This document shows, in pieces, positions 50,298-62,313 of a DNA stretch of 64,000 nucleotides. Origin of the DNA: Volvariella volvacea V23. Taxonomy: Eukaryota > Basidiomycota > Agaricomycetes > Agaricales > Pluteaceae. Each line of letters starts with the position of its first letter. Positions within the stretch are counted from its first letter, which is position 1. The translations under genes and the position numbers were made by a program. Where the stretch lies: contig KB722745.1 in NCBI GenBank assembly GCA_000349905.1, positions 701,723-765,722 of the forward strand, given 5' to 3'. The notes under the pieces are model-generated. The model saw nothing but the letters and a program-made list of their open reading frames with translations. It did no database searches and was not told where the DNA came from.

Positions 50298-50883
50298 CGG
50301 GAGGTGCTACCAGTAGCGAGGTCTTTCATCATGTGGGGCGATGGAAGCATAAGGTGGAAGTTAACGCAGCAATGGTTACGGAGAAGAAAATTCAAGCTGG
50401 GGTATATAAAGCACATCCGTATTCAGTTTGCGCATGTCGAGAAGCAGGATCTTATGGAGGCCTCATGGACGACTTGGCATGTCTCATTGGCTACATAAAT
50501 GCAATGGCACCAGTGCCCTAGCACCCTTCCCCCAACGATCAACCGAGTTCGCCGATATGAGTAACGCTCGCAATCTTGCTCAAGGTGGAATTTGTATTCC
50601 TGTGTTATCGTGAAACTGAGGACTTGAGGAAGTAGTTATACAACGGCCACAATTCGGAAGCGGTATACAGAGAAAGAAAAACCAGCAATTAGTGCCGATA
50701 AGCACATATGAAAAAAGGCAAGTCGATAACACAGTCGCCCCCGAAACACTAAGACAATATGAATAAAATTACATTTTAGATGACCATATCGGATCATGGG
50801 ACATATTCGTCTGCAAACTGTACAACATTGAGCGTTTCCACAGATTCTTCCAACTTTTCCTCTTCGTCAGCGTACAGATAGCC

Positions 50884-52402
50884 CTATCCACGAATAGTCA
50901 AAACTTTGAGTCGGTGTCTCAAGACTGCATGCCGCCGTGCGAGCTTCTCTGCTAATTCCTCAAATAGCCCATCGTCTAGTACCCAGGTGACTTCAGTAGC
51001 ACTAGTAGAACACATTTCTGGAGAGATATAGCAGTCAGGACTGACCACGATGAGTTCTTCTAGGAGTGGGCACACGATCGAAGGCAGTTGTGAGCCCTCG
51101 GACTGGTCAGATGCTAGAGAGAGAATGGCGTTGAGTAAAGGACAATTGGGGCATTAACATAGGGCGCTCAAGGGAGGAACCTTCACCATCGTCGTTAAAT
51201 GCTTGACTAGAACTGGACATGTCGCGTGGCACAATCCAATCCACGAACGCTGCGTTGTGCGCTTTCACATGCAAACTCCCAAGTTCGTTCAGGGACGAGA
51301 ACAAGCCCCTGTTCAATACTAATTTACCTCTCCAATATGAATCACAATTTTGCCACGACAGTTGACGAAGATGGGTGAGGTTCAATACCTGAGAAAGAGG
51401 ACGAAGAAACGAGTCACCGATGAAAGCCCTGGATGCACCACTGGGGCGGTGAAAGAGAGTGACCCAGAGTGTAGGCTTGCCCCCCGAATATCGACCTTGG
51501 AGACTGTATTGAAGGATAGATATGATCCTCTGGAACGGTCAAGCGTGTCTGATCATCCAATGGACTCGCTATAGGCTGCTCGGACTCCATGAGATGTTTG
51601 ACTGATGGATGGACGGGGAAGCCCAGGAATAGTCAGCGCGTAGTTGGGCACTAGGAAGAATAGGACTTCGAGATGATGAAGGGGAGCAAAGGTGCTAAGG
51701 GTATCGGCACAAGTGGGTCAAGTGGTATAGCAAGAACTTGAGGAGAGCTGAAGGATGAAATATATTTCCAGCTGTCGAGCGTGCAGCCCTTCAACGATAA
51801 GGAGCTTAGATTCGGCAGGCCATTACCAAACAATTTGAACGGGAACTGAAAGGATGCGCCCAAACTGTTTCCTGCCCTGTCGGCCTGAAAATCGGCCCTA
51901 TTTAATAAGCCCAAGACGTGCAGGTATGGGTTGTGGATCCCGGCATACGGCAAGAGGGACGCGATGAAGTTGGCACCATCTACAACATTGATGTTGAGAG
52001 TTTACATGCGACAGAAATCGGGGAAGAATTGGTTCATCGACTCAGCTGACAGCTCTCCTCGCCTTCGCCCACACGCTGACGTGTAACGGAGCTGGTTTGC
52101 TTCGTCGCATACACTCATGATTCCATGGGTTGGCGAAGAACTTGTTGGAATGGATGTGGAACTTGGTCCATAGGCGCGAGGTGTCGATAGCTGCAGATCG
52201 CCACTGTCTGCAGATATGAAAAACCTGCGAAGTGTATTTCTTGTTTTCAAACTCTGAATCTTGAGCAACAACGAGGAAAATAGCATAAGGACTTCTTGAT
52301 GAAGCTTACTCATGGGGATCATAGTGTTATGATGGCTCAAGAGCCCCAGACTTGACGACGAATCTCTTCTGCGGTGTCCGGGAGTATCTGGTTCAATTCC
52401 TC
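50884..52402 (-). CDS. F-box/LRR-type protein, boundaries uncertain
   Basis: A series of minus-strand open stretches with leucine-rich-repeat spacing. They are 52300-52010 (IQSLKTRNTLRRFFISAD), 51990-51651 (GLPNLSSLSLKGCTLDSWKY), 51385-51110 (NLTHLRQLSWQNCDSY, SLNELGSLHVKAHN) and 51075-50884 (PLLEELIVVSPDCYI, LRHRLKVLTIRG and stop). A possible first exon begins near 52402 (MDSSEELNQILPDTAEEIRR). Introns between them were not all resolved and part of the chain may be decayed. It resembles the C-terminal portion of the fungal F-box/LRR families next door. Divergent from the SPX-RING gene at 52850. Confidence 0.5.
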
Positions 52403-52849
52403 ACTAGAATCCATCATGGGTAAGATTCTCAAGCTGCAAGGGTTTTAGCCTATGAGGAGCAGCTCTAGAGATAATAATACCCATATGCCACGTTCAGGTT
52501 GCTCCAGTGCTTGATGTTCTGCTGAAGTATCGAACTGTGATACTTCACGAGAACACCAAAACCAAGCGAAACAAGCACAACCGTAGATATGCTCACTCTT
52601 TTGCAGATCCTCGTGCTCAAGTACCGTGGCGGTGAGCAGCGCCCAGGGCCTAGTGCACCGCCACGTTATTTCGATCACCGGACAAGAAGAGTTGAATCGC
52701 CGAAATGAGAAGATCGCCCTGGGAAAACTAAACTTGGAAAAATAGCACAGGTCCGCAAACTTTACCTGCCCATCTCCTCCTCTCCATTTCTTGCTCCTTA
52801 ATCCCTTCCTGTGCATGTTTTAGGCCCTCGGTTGCACGTATCCGCCGCA

Positions 52850-55146
52850 ATGCATTTCTCCAAGACGTTCGCCCAGCTATTATTGGATCTACCGCCGGAG
52901 CTGAGGGAGAATGCCATCCAGTATCGCCAGGTGGGTATTTTCGTCATTCACGCTTGATCTTCGAGAAGGGAGAAATAGCGCTAAATTAACGACCTTTGAA
53001 TGCTGGACTTCTCAAAAATGACCTCGATGCGTTGTTTTGGACCGAAATCTGAAGCTCAAGAAACTCATTAATCAAGTCGTGGTCGAGCTCTCGGAGCTTG
53101 GGTTAAATCCTAAGCTACTTCATGAACTGATGGTGGTGGAAGGAGAGGGGATGGGCGATGGTAGCGTACCCTCCAGCCCAGCAAAGGAGGGGGGCGGGCG
53201 GTTGGGACAGCATGTTGCATTAGGCAATGACATTGACGACGGGTCTTCAACGACGGACGAAATCGCGGGCCAAAAGGAACTACGAGGCGATGAAAAGGAC
53301 GTCAAGGACAAGGCAATCGCCATCACTGCTTCTCTGCCAGACGCTCGGTCCTCACCTGACCCATCCGTCGCCCTTGATGGGGCATCAGAATCCATAGGAA
53401 ATCTGCCTGCCGAGGGTGCGCATACATTCGGGGATAACGAGTCCCTTGTCTCCGAGGATAGTAGGGAAGGGTCTGAGGTGGCACACGACCAGGTATTCAG
53501 CAAAATTCTCTCTATCAAACGCAGACTTACGACCACCATCTCCTCGGGAATTCCAGACTCATGATGACCATCCACATTTCAAGTCCCCTAGACCAAAGGC
53601 TGTGTATGAATTCAACGATTACTCGGGCGGCATAGAACCCAGACTACGATTATGGTTACCCGTCCCTGAAGCGGAGCAGCCTGTCCCTGAAGCGGTGGCG
53701 ACCGATGCCGATTCTCTGGTCCATGAAAGTGTGGAAGAGACTCCAGAAACGGTAGTCAGTCCTGCGTCTTTGTCATTGCTTTGGGCCTTGCAAAGAGGGA
53801 GCAAGACTGAAGAGCTTTCCAACTTCATCAGGTGGGTTTCGTTGCACACATGAACTCAGTCCTCTGGTTAATCTAACTTGCGTGTAGTTCGCAACGTCCT
53901 GAGGCTTCGGCCGAATACCGCGAGATTGTGATACCCTTGGCTTCTGACACAGCATTCTTTCACACACTGTCAACGGCCTTGGACGCACTCTCGAAGCATT
54001 TGACGGTTGTTCACGACGAGTTTGTCAAGACTCTGCAAGAACTTGCACGTACTATTGGAGAGACTGCGAGACCGGTTTCGTCCACATCGCCTTCATTCCG
54101 CCCACATTCCGGATTGACATCGCATGCAGGGTCAATCCCAACAGGTTCCAGGGTGGATGCTAGAAAGGTCGGTCGCACTCATGCTTAGTATACGTACGCT
54201 GAATGGGCTCGTTCAGAGCGATTTGTATTCTTGGAGGGAGATCTTCCAATTATACGTCGAAACCGAGGTCTTCGAATCGGTGAGCGAAGTTTCAAGAGGG
54301 GAATTGTCAGTAGAAGAGAGCGAAAAGCGGCTACGAATGTTCGTGGACAGAATTACCCAACGAGGGCTAGGCGATTCACGCAAGCTAAAGTTGAAGAATA
54401 GTAGGGACGCGCTAGAGACGTTCCTACAATTGAACCTGTTCATCCTAAACGTCAAAAAGGTAGTGTATTTTTGTTGTAGCCTGCGTATATGCGCATAATC
54501 TTATTGGAGGCTGACTATATGCGCTTTCCTAGTTCCAGTATGCCAACTCTGAAGCGACACGAAAAATTCTGAAGAAGCATACCAAACGTACCGCTCTCCC
54601 ATTTGCCCTAATCCCCAATTCTACCCCCGGAAAAGCCAAACCCGATCTATCCAACTACGCTCTCGTACTCAACAAGCATGCCTCCAACACCACCCCCACC
54701 ACGGCGATCAACTGGCTGCCCAAAGCGTTCGTGCAAGCCATCGGCGAAACCTTGTTACCTGTTATACCCCACCTGGACGACTATTCGTGTTTGATATGCA
54801 CGAACATTGCGTACAAACCTATTAGGCTGAATTGCGGACACATGTTTTGCGTGAGGTGCTTGGTGAAGATGCAGAAGAGGAGCAAGGCGAATTGTCCGAT
54901 GTGTAGGGCGCCGAATGTGTTGATTGCGAACCAATGTAAGTGTCATCCTCCGGTCATTTCTATGTTCTTCGACCGTGGCTGACTTTCCTGTGCACAGCGA
55001 ATGTGGACTGGGCGTTGTTGAACTTTATGCAAGACTGGTTCCCGGAAGAGACGAAGGAGAAGGTGAAAGCCAACGAGAAGGAAATTATGCAAGAAGAGTT
55101 GATTGAGATGGGATTGGACCCCAATTCGCGGTGCATCATCGCGTAG
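52850..55146 (+). CDS. SPX-RING protein, E3 ubiquitin ligase of phosphate homeostasis
   Basis: Seven exons: 52850-52930, 53055-53460, 53525-53831, 53888-54130, 54189-54459, 54533-54935 and 54998-55146; phases close at 619 residues. The split SPX domain begins at residue 1 (MHFSKTFAQLLLDLPPELRE, then YRQLKKLINQVV), continues in exon 4 with FFHTLSTALDALSKHLTVVH, and ends with the C-terminal helix after SRDALETFLQLN and FQYANSEATRKILKKHTKRT. SPX domains bind inositol pyrophosphates and sense phosphate. A C3HC4 RING follows (CLICTNIAYKPIRLNCGHMF and NCPMCRAP). The large acidic insertion inside SPX is poorly conserved in type. Same architecture as fission-yeast Pqr1, which limits phosphate uptake. 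The exon 2/3 splice is my least certain junction. Confidence 0.9.
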
Positions 55147-55559
55147 GATATTGGATATGGTGGTGCTACATCTTGGCTGTATGACGGCCGTGCGTTGTGC
55201 ATATTGCTAACTGACTGCTTATTCCTGTGGAGTTTATCTGGGGCTAATTTATGCGTAAATACATTCATGCTTTCGATACTGAATTATATGCAATGTTGTA
55301 GTATTACTTTACTCGTGGATGTATTACTGACCGATGAATTGTCTCGTTGATAGTCTCACCTGACTTGGCGAGCGACTATAAATGCGATTCTGCCTCTGGA
55401 CCAGTCTAACCCTCGTCATTCACGCGAGTTCGTCTGCTCACCCTTCATCAGCAACCATCGCCTTGCTAAGATAATCCATTGAGGTGAATCTCTTCTACTC
55501 TGTCCCTTTATGCTATTCGCTCATTCAAAAGCTTTCACAGAAGCAGCCTCTCTCAGCTA

Positions 55560-56279
55560 ATGACGATGGACGAAATTATTAAAAACCAAGTACTGCCAAA
55601 GCTCAACGAAGATGGATCAAACTGGATCGCATATCAAGAGAAGATCACAACTCTGCTCTTCGCCTCGGGTCTACGTCCTCACCTTCTCGGTACCGTTGTC
55701 GAGCCACCTTCACCAATCGAGAAGGACGGTCAATACTACGACCCTGGAGATGTATGCGACGACTCTGAACCAGACCCGCTTACCGACGACGTACTCGAAG
55801 AAATGAAGCAAGCCATCGAATCGTATCACCAGAAAGAAGCTCGAGTCAGGCTAGTCATCAACGAAAGCGTCGATCACTCGATGTTTCTCCAGCTCAAGGA
55901 CTGCATACCCGCTGCCAAGATGTGGGCCAAGCTCGTCAAGGTCAACGAGGAGAAGTGCAAAAATGCCGCCACGGAACTTTTGGATCAACTCCAGAATATG
56001 CGTCACGAGGGCCGAGATGGTGCACATATGCGCTCTCATATTGATTTGATGGTTGCGCTCAGGGATAGGCTTGTTGAAATTGGGCGTGGGGTGTCGGACG
56101 AGGAGTTTGTGGTTTGTATCCGGGATTCGCTGTCGGCCAGTCCGTATTTCAGGAGGCTGTTTACGTTGATCGAGCTCGTTGGCTCGATGATGGAGGTGAA
56201 GAAGCCGGTTGAGTCTGGGATGTTGATTAGGCTTATTTATGAGGAGGCAGATGCGTTGACGGAGTTGCAGGCGAAGTAG
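55560..56279 (+). CDS. copia-gag-like single-ORF protein (intact)
   Basis: One 239-codon ORF with no intron. Features: LNEDGSNWIAYQEKITTLL at the N-terminus, the block LKDCIPAAKMWAKLVKV, and the helical AHMRSHIDLMVALRDRLVEI and FRRLFTLIELVG. This is the UBN2/Retrotran_gag_2 pattern of Ty1/copia Gag. No zinc knuckle, protease, integrase or reverse transcriptase follows, and no LTRs are visible nearby, so it is a free-standing gag-derived gene. A second copy at 59274-59960 is interrupted. A TATAAAT lies at 55377-55383. Function unknown; domestication is possible. Confidence 0.75.
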   Translation: MTMDEIIKNQVLPKLNEDGSNWIAYQEKITTLLFASGLRPHLLGTVVEPPSPIEKDGQYYDPGDVCDDSEPDPLTDDVLEEMKQAIESYHQKEARVRLVINESVDHSMFLQLKDCIPAAKMWAKLVKVNEEKCKNAATELLDQLQNMRHEGRDGAHMRSHIDLMVALRDRLVEIGRGVSDEEFVVCIRDSLSASPYFRRLFTLIELVGSMMEVKKPVESGMLIRLIYEEADALTELQAK

Positions 56280-56879
56280 GCTAAATAACGACGCGCATTA
56301 GTCCATGGAGTGTCAGCATAAATTCTGGTCGTAAATTCATAAATGCACGGCGTTTCGACGGAGGTGTTATGCCCTGGTAGTCGTCTGTTTCTCAGAAGTC
56401 AGTTATTCAAAGCAGATGGCCTCAAGTTCCCGCCGCCTTCCTTCGAACTTGTATCGCTTCCCCCGCGCAACCTGAGCCTCTTGTGGGTGGACCAGAAGCA
56501 GCGGCATTAGGTGCGGTGCAGATGCATTGTACGGATAAATAAAAAACTGCCATGGTATATCAAAAGGTACTACTATAATTATGGTCTTGTTCAGTCCCAC
56601 CCGAAGATGAGCGCTTTCGACCGTTGAGCGAAGCCAACAAAGTCATCGCATACCTGCAACAGTATTGAATCAATCGAGAAGAATCATGACATCAGTACTC
56701 GGTACCGCATAAAATCATAAGCAATCGAAAAACCCACAATCTACTGAGGGAGAAAATTCTGTAGAGGCAAAAGGCATAGCCCCGTGATGAGTATGCTTTC
56801 ACGAGGGTGGAGGAGAGAAGGAAACCCACAAAATCATAGAAAGACGCGTGGACGAATTATTGAATGAGAGGAACAACGC

Positions 56880-58178
56880 CAGAGACACAGTTAAAGCGAC
56901 CAAGAAGCCATTTTGAAGACACTTAAAGATTAGGCTCTTCAGTAGGTTACTCAGTGCACCAGTGATCGTGGATTTGGCACGCCAAAGCTGTAATTAGCAG
57001 CAGTTGGGTGGTAATACCAGTGAGCATGCTATCCTGAAGGCAACGATACAGCAACATACCAGAATGGTGATAGTGGACGTGATGATTAAATCGCAGGTTA
57101 GCGCGAGCACAAGATATGCCTGTTCCCCGATGTCAGCGGCTTGACCATCAATCAATAAAGAAACCTAGGAACTGATAAGCACCATGGTGGCATTGGCGAC
57201 GTCAGTTGCTGTTAATGGATCCAGGTAACCATGAAGGATCTTTGTGGCAGGCGTGAGCAATGCTGGTGAGCAACAGTCCGAAATAATTGGAAACCTTGAC
57301 TGTACAATAAAGCGACAGAGCTTCTTCGGCTACGGCAATCTGTGGGTCACGATAAGGCATTGAATCTAACCAGTACATGTTAATTACCAAGACGATAACT
57401 AGCGCAATGGTGCCGCTCTTCGACTTTCGAGTCGCCCCGGAGAGACACCATATCCTCCTAACACAGTATTACTAAGGACATGGCGACTGACTTCTGAGGG
57501 AGGAATACTTACCGTGCGAGAAATATCTGAACGATACTTGCCACTTTGAGTCCGCACAGTTAGAATAGGCAGTCGAAAACCGTTCATGAAAGCTAGGTCA
57601 AAAAACCGACACAGGCGCACCTAAACAAGAGAATACAGGACACAGAGCAGAGGTCCAAGGTCCAAGGCCATATTGGAGAGCGCTGATTGTGTACCAGTCT
57701 ACAACGCGCACCCATACGCTATGAATCATAGCTATAGTAGAACCAGTTTCGAGTGCGCCAACAATCCCAACTACAAGGTTTTTTTATATCAGCGACGACG
57801 CTGATCGCATTGGAGCACATGGACATACCCAGGTAACAAAGCCATATAGAGTCTCTCGACGTGATCTTGCTTGTGCTCAAAGAAGCATAGTAGGTGTCTC
57901 ATGAGCCATACAAGCCATTTATTAATGCGAAAGATTGCATGAGTCAAACGTTCAAACGCTTACGAATCTGCACAATTACGCAGCCATAGAGGCCACTGCT
58001 GAAGGCGACTGCCAATAGCTGCAAAAACAACTGAACGAGTTTTCATGTCCGATATTGAGACACAAACCATGGCACCTGCACTGGTGAGACGAAGACAAGT
58101 CAACCGAATTGAGTATCAACCAGAGACTCCAAGAATTTACTATACTCACGTCCAGGCGGCATTCTCCTGGTCCATAAT
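56880..58178 (-). CDS. DUF6534-like seven-TM protein (exon chain partly resolved)
   Basis: Short minus-strand exons give the helix order of the Agaricomycete DUF6534 family. Order: MDQENAAWT start at 58178; LLAVAFSSGLYGCVIVQI near 58010; a YYASLSTSK segment near 57880; LETGSTIAMIHSVWVRVV near 57730 and LQYGLGPWTSAL; FFDLAFMNGFRLPILT near 57590; ALSLYCTVKVSNYFGLLL near 57310; AYLVLALTCDLIITSTITIL near 57100; and GFLVALTVSLALFLSFNN near 56910. The spacing and the TVK block match the family. Individual splice sites and the 3' end (possibly as far as about 56700) were not all settled, and some exons may be damaged. Function of DUF6534 proteins is unknown. Confidence 0.55.
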
Positions 58179-58199
58179 TCACCTAGCGTTTACAGGATG

Positions 58200-59228
58200 A
58201 GCAAAAGACAGGAATTTGAAAGCTGGTCAGCTCCCCGAGCTCTTCTTTGAACATGATCTTCAGACCATTCAGCCTTTGTACCATTCGAACGTGGGGATGT
58301 GCGCAGGCACAAGAATGTTTCCAGGCCAACCTACGTAACAGTCCATTCAATTTTGAAGTGGGTCAAGGGACTAGTTCAGTGACGCTTGAATAGAACGGGG
58401 AAGTTGCTATTTTCCACCGCACTTGCTAATCCGCCTCACTCACTATACCACCGCCGGGGATGCTTACTCGGTACCAGTTCGGGGTCTTTAGACGGCTCCG
58501 GGCCCTCTCTCTCAATCGTTATCACCTTCCGCAGCGCAGAGTCTCTCTGCGCCGTTTTGGTGTGCATATATTCACCTCGGCTGTATTCTCGTCATTTGGA
58601 CTCTTCGAAAAGAAGTTCCTAGGTTCCCATGGGTTGCTTGTAGAGGCAAGTACTTCAAAGCGGGTGAGGTGACAAAGTTTCGTGTTTGAAGGTTATTACG
58701 CGATGGCGAATAGATCTTGATGGTCTTCGCAAAGACGGGGGGAGGAGCATGCGCGGAAAGTCCAATAGTATGAAGAGAATGGCGCAGTAGTCCATGTCCT
58801 CCTGTGAAAACCATAGTCCACACTCTTGAACATCGAGAAATGAAATCAATTATTTGTCCTTAGGTCTATAGGTTCGGGTAGGGGGAGCTTCTTGACGTAT
58901 TGAGTTTGCTAGCCGGTTGACAGAGTATCATGGTAATGTTGCCAATAATAACCATCTCTGCAGAGGATGACGATCTTGTGGAAAATACGTTCTAGCCGGA
59001 CCTGGACGAGAAGAACGTGATTCTGTATGAGGTTATCTATAGGGTATCTGAGTGAATAGTTCAGGGCACACCGTACGCGAGCCCGATTAGCAACACACGT
59101 CAGGGTGCGGAAAGTCTTTCCAGCTCTGGTGAGTGTCGCGGCTGCATTGGCCGTTATCAGCCACAGCGGGTTAGCCATCATGGGAAGGTGCTTTCAAGGT
59201 AATCGTCAGCACTTGGTTTGAACCTCGA
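58200..59228. other. about 1 kb without supported gene
   Basis: Short minus-strand ORFs (58572-58849, 58909-59181) contain hydrophobic pieces such as MMANPLWLITANAAATL, but no exon chain can be built. Possibly 5' flank and remnants of another membrane-protein gene. Confidence 0.35.
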
Positions 59229-59273
59229 TTGCGGCATCTACTCTGGTACTCGCCTTATTCTCCCAAGCCTACT

Positions 59274-59960
59274 ATGGAGACTCCGAATCTACCAAACCTC
59301 AACGGCTCCGGCTCCAATTGGGTCATCTATAGAGAGAGGCTTGTGAATGGGCTCATATCTATCGGACTCCGACGACACATTCTTGGTACCGCAATCAGAC
59401 CGCCCACGCCACTCGAGAAGGACAGAAAATTCTATAAATCAGAAGAGAGTTCCACCCCGCTGACCGAGGAAGAGATCGAGAAGATGGAACAAGCCATTGA
59501 TGCATACGAGCAGAAAGAAGCCCAGACGCGATTGCTTATATGGGGTACGATGAGCGATTCGATGTTTCTTCAAGTCAAGGACTATCACCGTGCTTCCATA
59601 CACGAGATGTGGAGGGCAATCGTCAAGATCGTTGAAAGGAGGACCAAAATCGTCCATATGGTGGTCTGGCAGTAATTTCGAACTATTGGATACGACCCGA
59701 AAGATGCAAATATGCGCAGTCACATTGAAAGCATGGTGACACTTCGAGATCGACTACTTTCCACAGGCCACCTGGTTATGGATGAAGATTTCGTGTTGCA
59801 CATTCAACGATCGGTCATTTCCATCCCCGCCTATCGTCAAATCCTCAACCTGATCAACGCTTCAACGGGTGATACGCACAAGTTAGTCGAGTCGGAGACG
59901 TTGATCCAGTTTCTCCTTGTTGAAGGGGGTCGATTGGAGGCAGCAAAGATGAAGCGTTAG
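59274..59960 (+). pseudogene. copia-gag-like ORF, interrupted by a nonsense codon
   Basis: Same family as 55560-56279: NLNGSGSNWVIYRERLVNGL at the N-terminus and, after the break, ANMRSHIESMVTLRDRLLST. The frame is continuous across the whole region except for a TAA at 59673-59675, directly after MVVWQ; translation downstream is in the same frame to the stop at 59958-59960. Total potential length is close to that of the intact copy (about 228 codons). Confidence 0.7.
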
Positions 59961-61188
59961 TAGCGGATACAGTGTGGCTCTTTGGCATTTGTCTCGGTAC
60001 GATTAGTAGTTGGAGTTTGCTTGTCGGGTTCAGGTAGTAGAACAATATGGTAGAATTCTCGCCTTGTCTTCTTTGTCCACCCATACACTGGCAATGCCTA
60101 GGATCAATAGCCTATCTTTCTCCCTCGAAAGACTTTCTGCCCCAATAGTCTGGTCCAGCCAACCAGCCATCTCGACAACATTCTCCCTTGCTCACGTATT
60201 ATCAGCTCCAGCAAACTTCATCAATGGATTCCCTCCCACAGAGATAATCTTAGAGTCTCAAATAATGTCCTTCATATTTGCGTTAGCGCCAATATCTCGA
60301 GCACTCGAGCGTGAGCTCTAACTGCATCCCTGATGTTGTGATTGGATGATTTACTAGTTCATTGGGTTATGCATGTGGCCAATCCATGAATCGGATACAT
60401 ACTTGCGATGCGAATTCTGAAGAGACACCAGACTTGTCACCAACCAGTAATCATAGCCAACAACGCATGCGCAATATGGAAGTGGTGGAGAGCGCTGTGG
60501 CGGTCATGCCTGTCGGAGATTAAAGATCGCACACATGCAATATGAACTCCGATGGCCCGATTGTCAGACGATGGGCGGCTTTTTAGGCTTTGTACCCTAC
60601 ATCTACGATTCCACGAGTTTGAATTGCTTCATCTACTCCCGCTTTCAAACCCCAGAATAGTGTTAGTGAGTGTTCATCTCCTGCCTCAGGACTTATCCTT
60701 CAGGGATGCTGGTACACGAATTAGGTAACAAAATGGTCAAATTTGGTGCACGCTCTGCCAGGGTTGAGGAACTTGTTCCCTTCCAACTCCCGTATGTTAG
60801 GTGAGATCTCATAGCGAAGGTACAATGGCTCGTGGTGCTGCTTGTATGGTGGTGCAACTGTCCCGTATATGACTATATAAATGCACTGGACTTCTCTCAG
60901 AACCTTTGACTCGGCAAAATGCGATCGAAACCCGGTATCCATTACCTATGCCCACACAAATGAATCTGTTATCCTATTCCAAGTAACAGGTGCAATTGAA
61001 GCGGGCCCAGACTCCCCAGTAGCGCTGGTGCCTTTTATGACGTCATGACAACACAGGCTGCCTGGCAGTGGCCAAGAACGAACCAAAAAATTGAAAGTTT
61101 GGTGAGCTCTCCTTTCTTTCCTTCCCTTTCGTACAGCATAGACAACACCAGCAAACTTGGGCTGTACTCCTGCGCTTTTAATCAGCTC
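59961..61188. other. 1.2 kb without supported gene
   Basis: ORFs at 60010-60321 (plus) and 60721-60942 (minus) lack domains or partner exons. The right end is the upstream region of the TM-family gene; its open frame extends 5' to 61045, so the true start could be earlier than 61189. Confidence 0.4.
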
Positions 61189-61992
61189 ATGGCCCTCACT
61201 ATTGTCAAGATGGGAGCGGAATTTACTCTGGCGCTGGTAGGTTGCGCCGTTGCCGCCAATTACGGTGAGCTCCTGCTTTCAATGTGTATGGGTGTGAAGC
61301 TAAATCTGCTATGTTGCTCTTACACACTGTACATCAGGGTTTAGAGCCCTTGGTGGGTCAATCAGACTCCGTTAGGTGCCGTCCAGATCTCATTCTTATA
61401 TACTACGAACACGGACAGTTATTGCACTGGCAATCCCGCCAGTCATCATAATCATTCTCGGACTAGCGCTCAAGTGGAAGTACGGTAACGCCTCAGGTTT
61501 AATCCGCATCCATCTGTCTAGAAGTATATACCTCGCCTTCATATCTCTCATGATGATTGCGCTCTGGATATTCATTTGGTCTCAGTCAAAAATCGTGAGT
61601 CCATGCTCTCATCTCATTTCTTACCACGGAATTTAACGCCAGTGGGTAGGACTTTGTTCAAGAAATGAAGGGCGCTTGGACAAGGTTTCAACCGCAGTTG
61701 ATGGGTAACAATGGATTGCGTGAGTCAAAACTAGGGTGATTACTTGGGTGCCGTCCACTTACGTGTCGTGTTCTCGTATGCCTTACCCTCTTCGCCTCAT
61801 CGTTGCGATTATCATCTGACAACCACTCCTCCGGCTGACACCCTAGTCGACCTTGTCGGAAGGGTGGTGCTGGTCTGGGTAAACCCACTTACTGTCATAG
61901 TGTGGCAGAGAGGGGCTATTCTAGAAATCCGTCTAGCACGGAATGCCATCCAGAGGCAGGCCCAGAGTTCTTTACAATCCTTCCAACTTTGA
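61189..61992 (+). CDS. small multi-TM protein, family copy 3
   Basis: Five exons: 61189-61264, 61338-61352, 61419-61594, 61650-61719 and 61847-61992; phases close, 160 residues. Exon 1: helix LALVGCAVAANY. Exon 2: a 15-nt microexon, FRAL core. Exon 3: two helices around PPVIIIILGLAL and LAFISLMMIALWIFIW. Exon 4 (70 nt): QPQLMGNNG. Exon 5: VLVWVNPLTVIVW and a polar/basic tail. Clearly paralogous to the genes at 1527-2400 and 4393-5329, some 57 kb away. An in-frame upstream ATG at 61045 would add 48 residues without hydrophobic character. Function unknown. It is convergent with the second CHAT gene, 321 bp apart. Confidence 0.68.
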
Positions 61993-62313
61993 TTCCGTTC
62001 GAAGCGGATAGTATTGCGAGGGGATTAGGACTGCCTCTGTTCCAAGCCATGCTGATATTGGGCTTACACTTTGCTCACTGCAGCTGTTACCTCGTTTTTA
62101 TCTCGAGTTACTGTGTAGTCCTTTGATTGGACAGTTCCCTGCACTCAGATGGGTACCTTGGCGAGAACTTCTGTCCAACATTACAATTGCCACGATGGCC
62201 GTCTTCTATATAAATTAGGATGTAACGTAACTCATCTCAATCACATGATCCAACCATAAGTAGGGAGGTCCCAAGTAGTGGCCTTAAGTTATATAAATCG
62301 ATGACTATGACTA

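Noticed and set aside
52445..52816. 123-residue minus-strand ORF upstream of the SPX-RING gene
   Set aside because: Overlaps the leader/promoter of the plus-strand SPX-RING gene and has no F-box or other motif that would link it to the LRR gene.
60010..60321. 103-residue plus-strand ORF
   Set aside because: No motif, no partner exon, no copy elsewhere in the window; likely chance.
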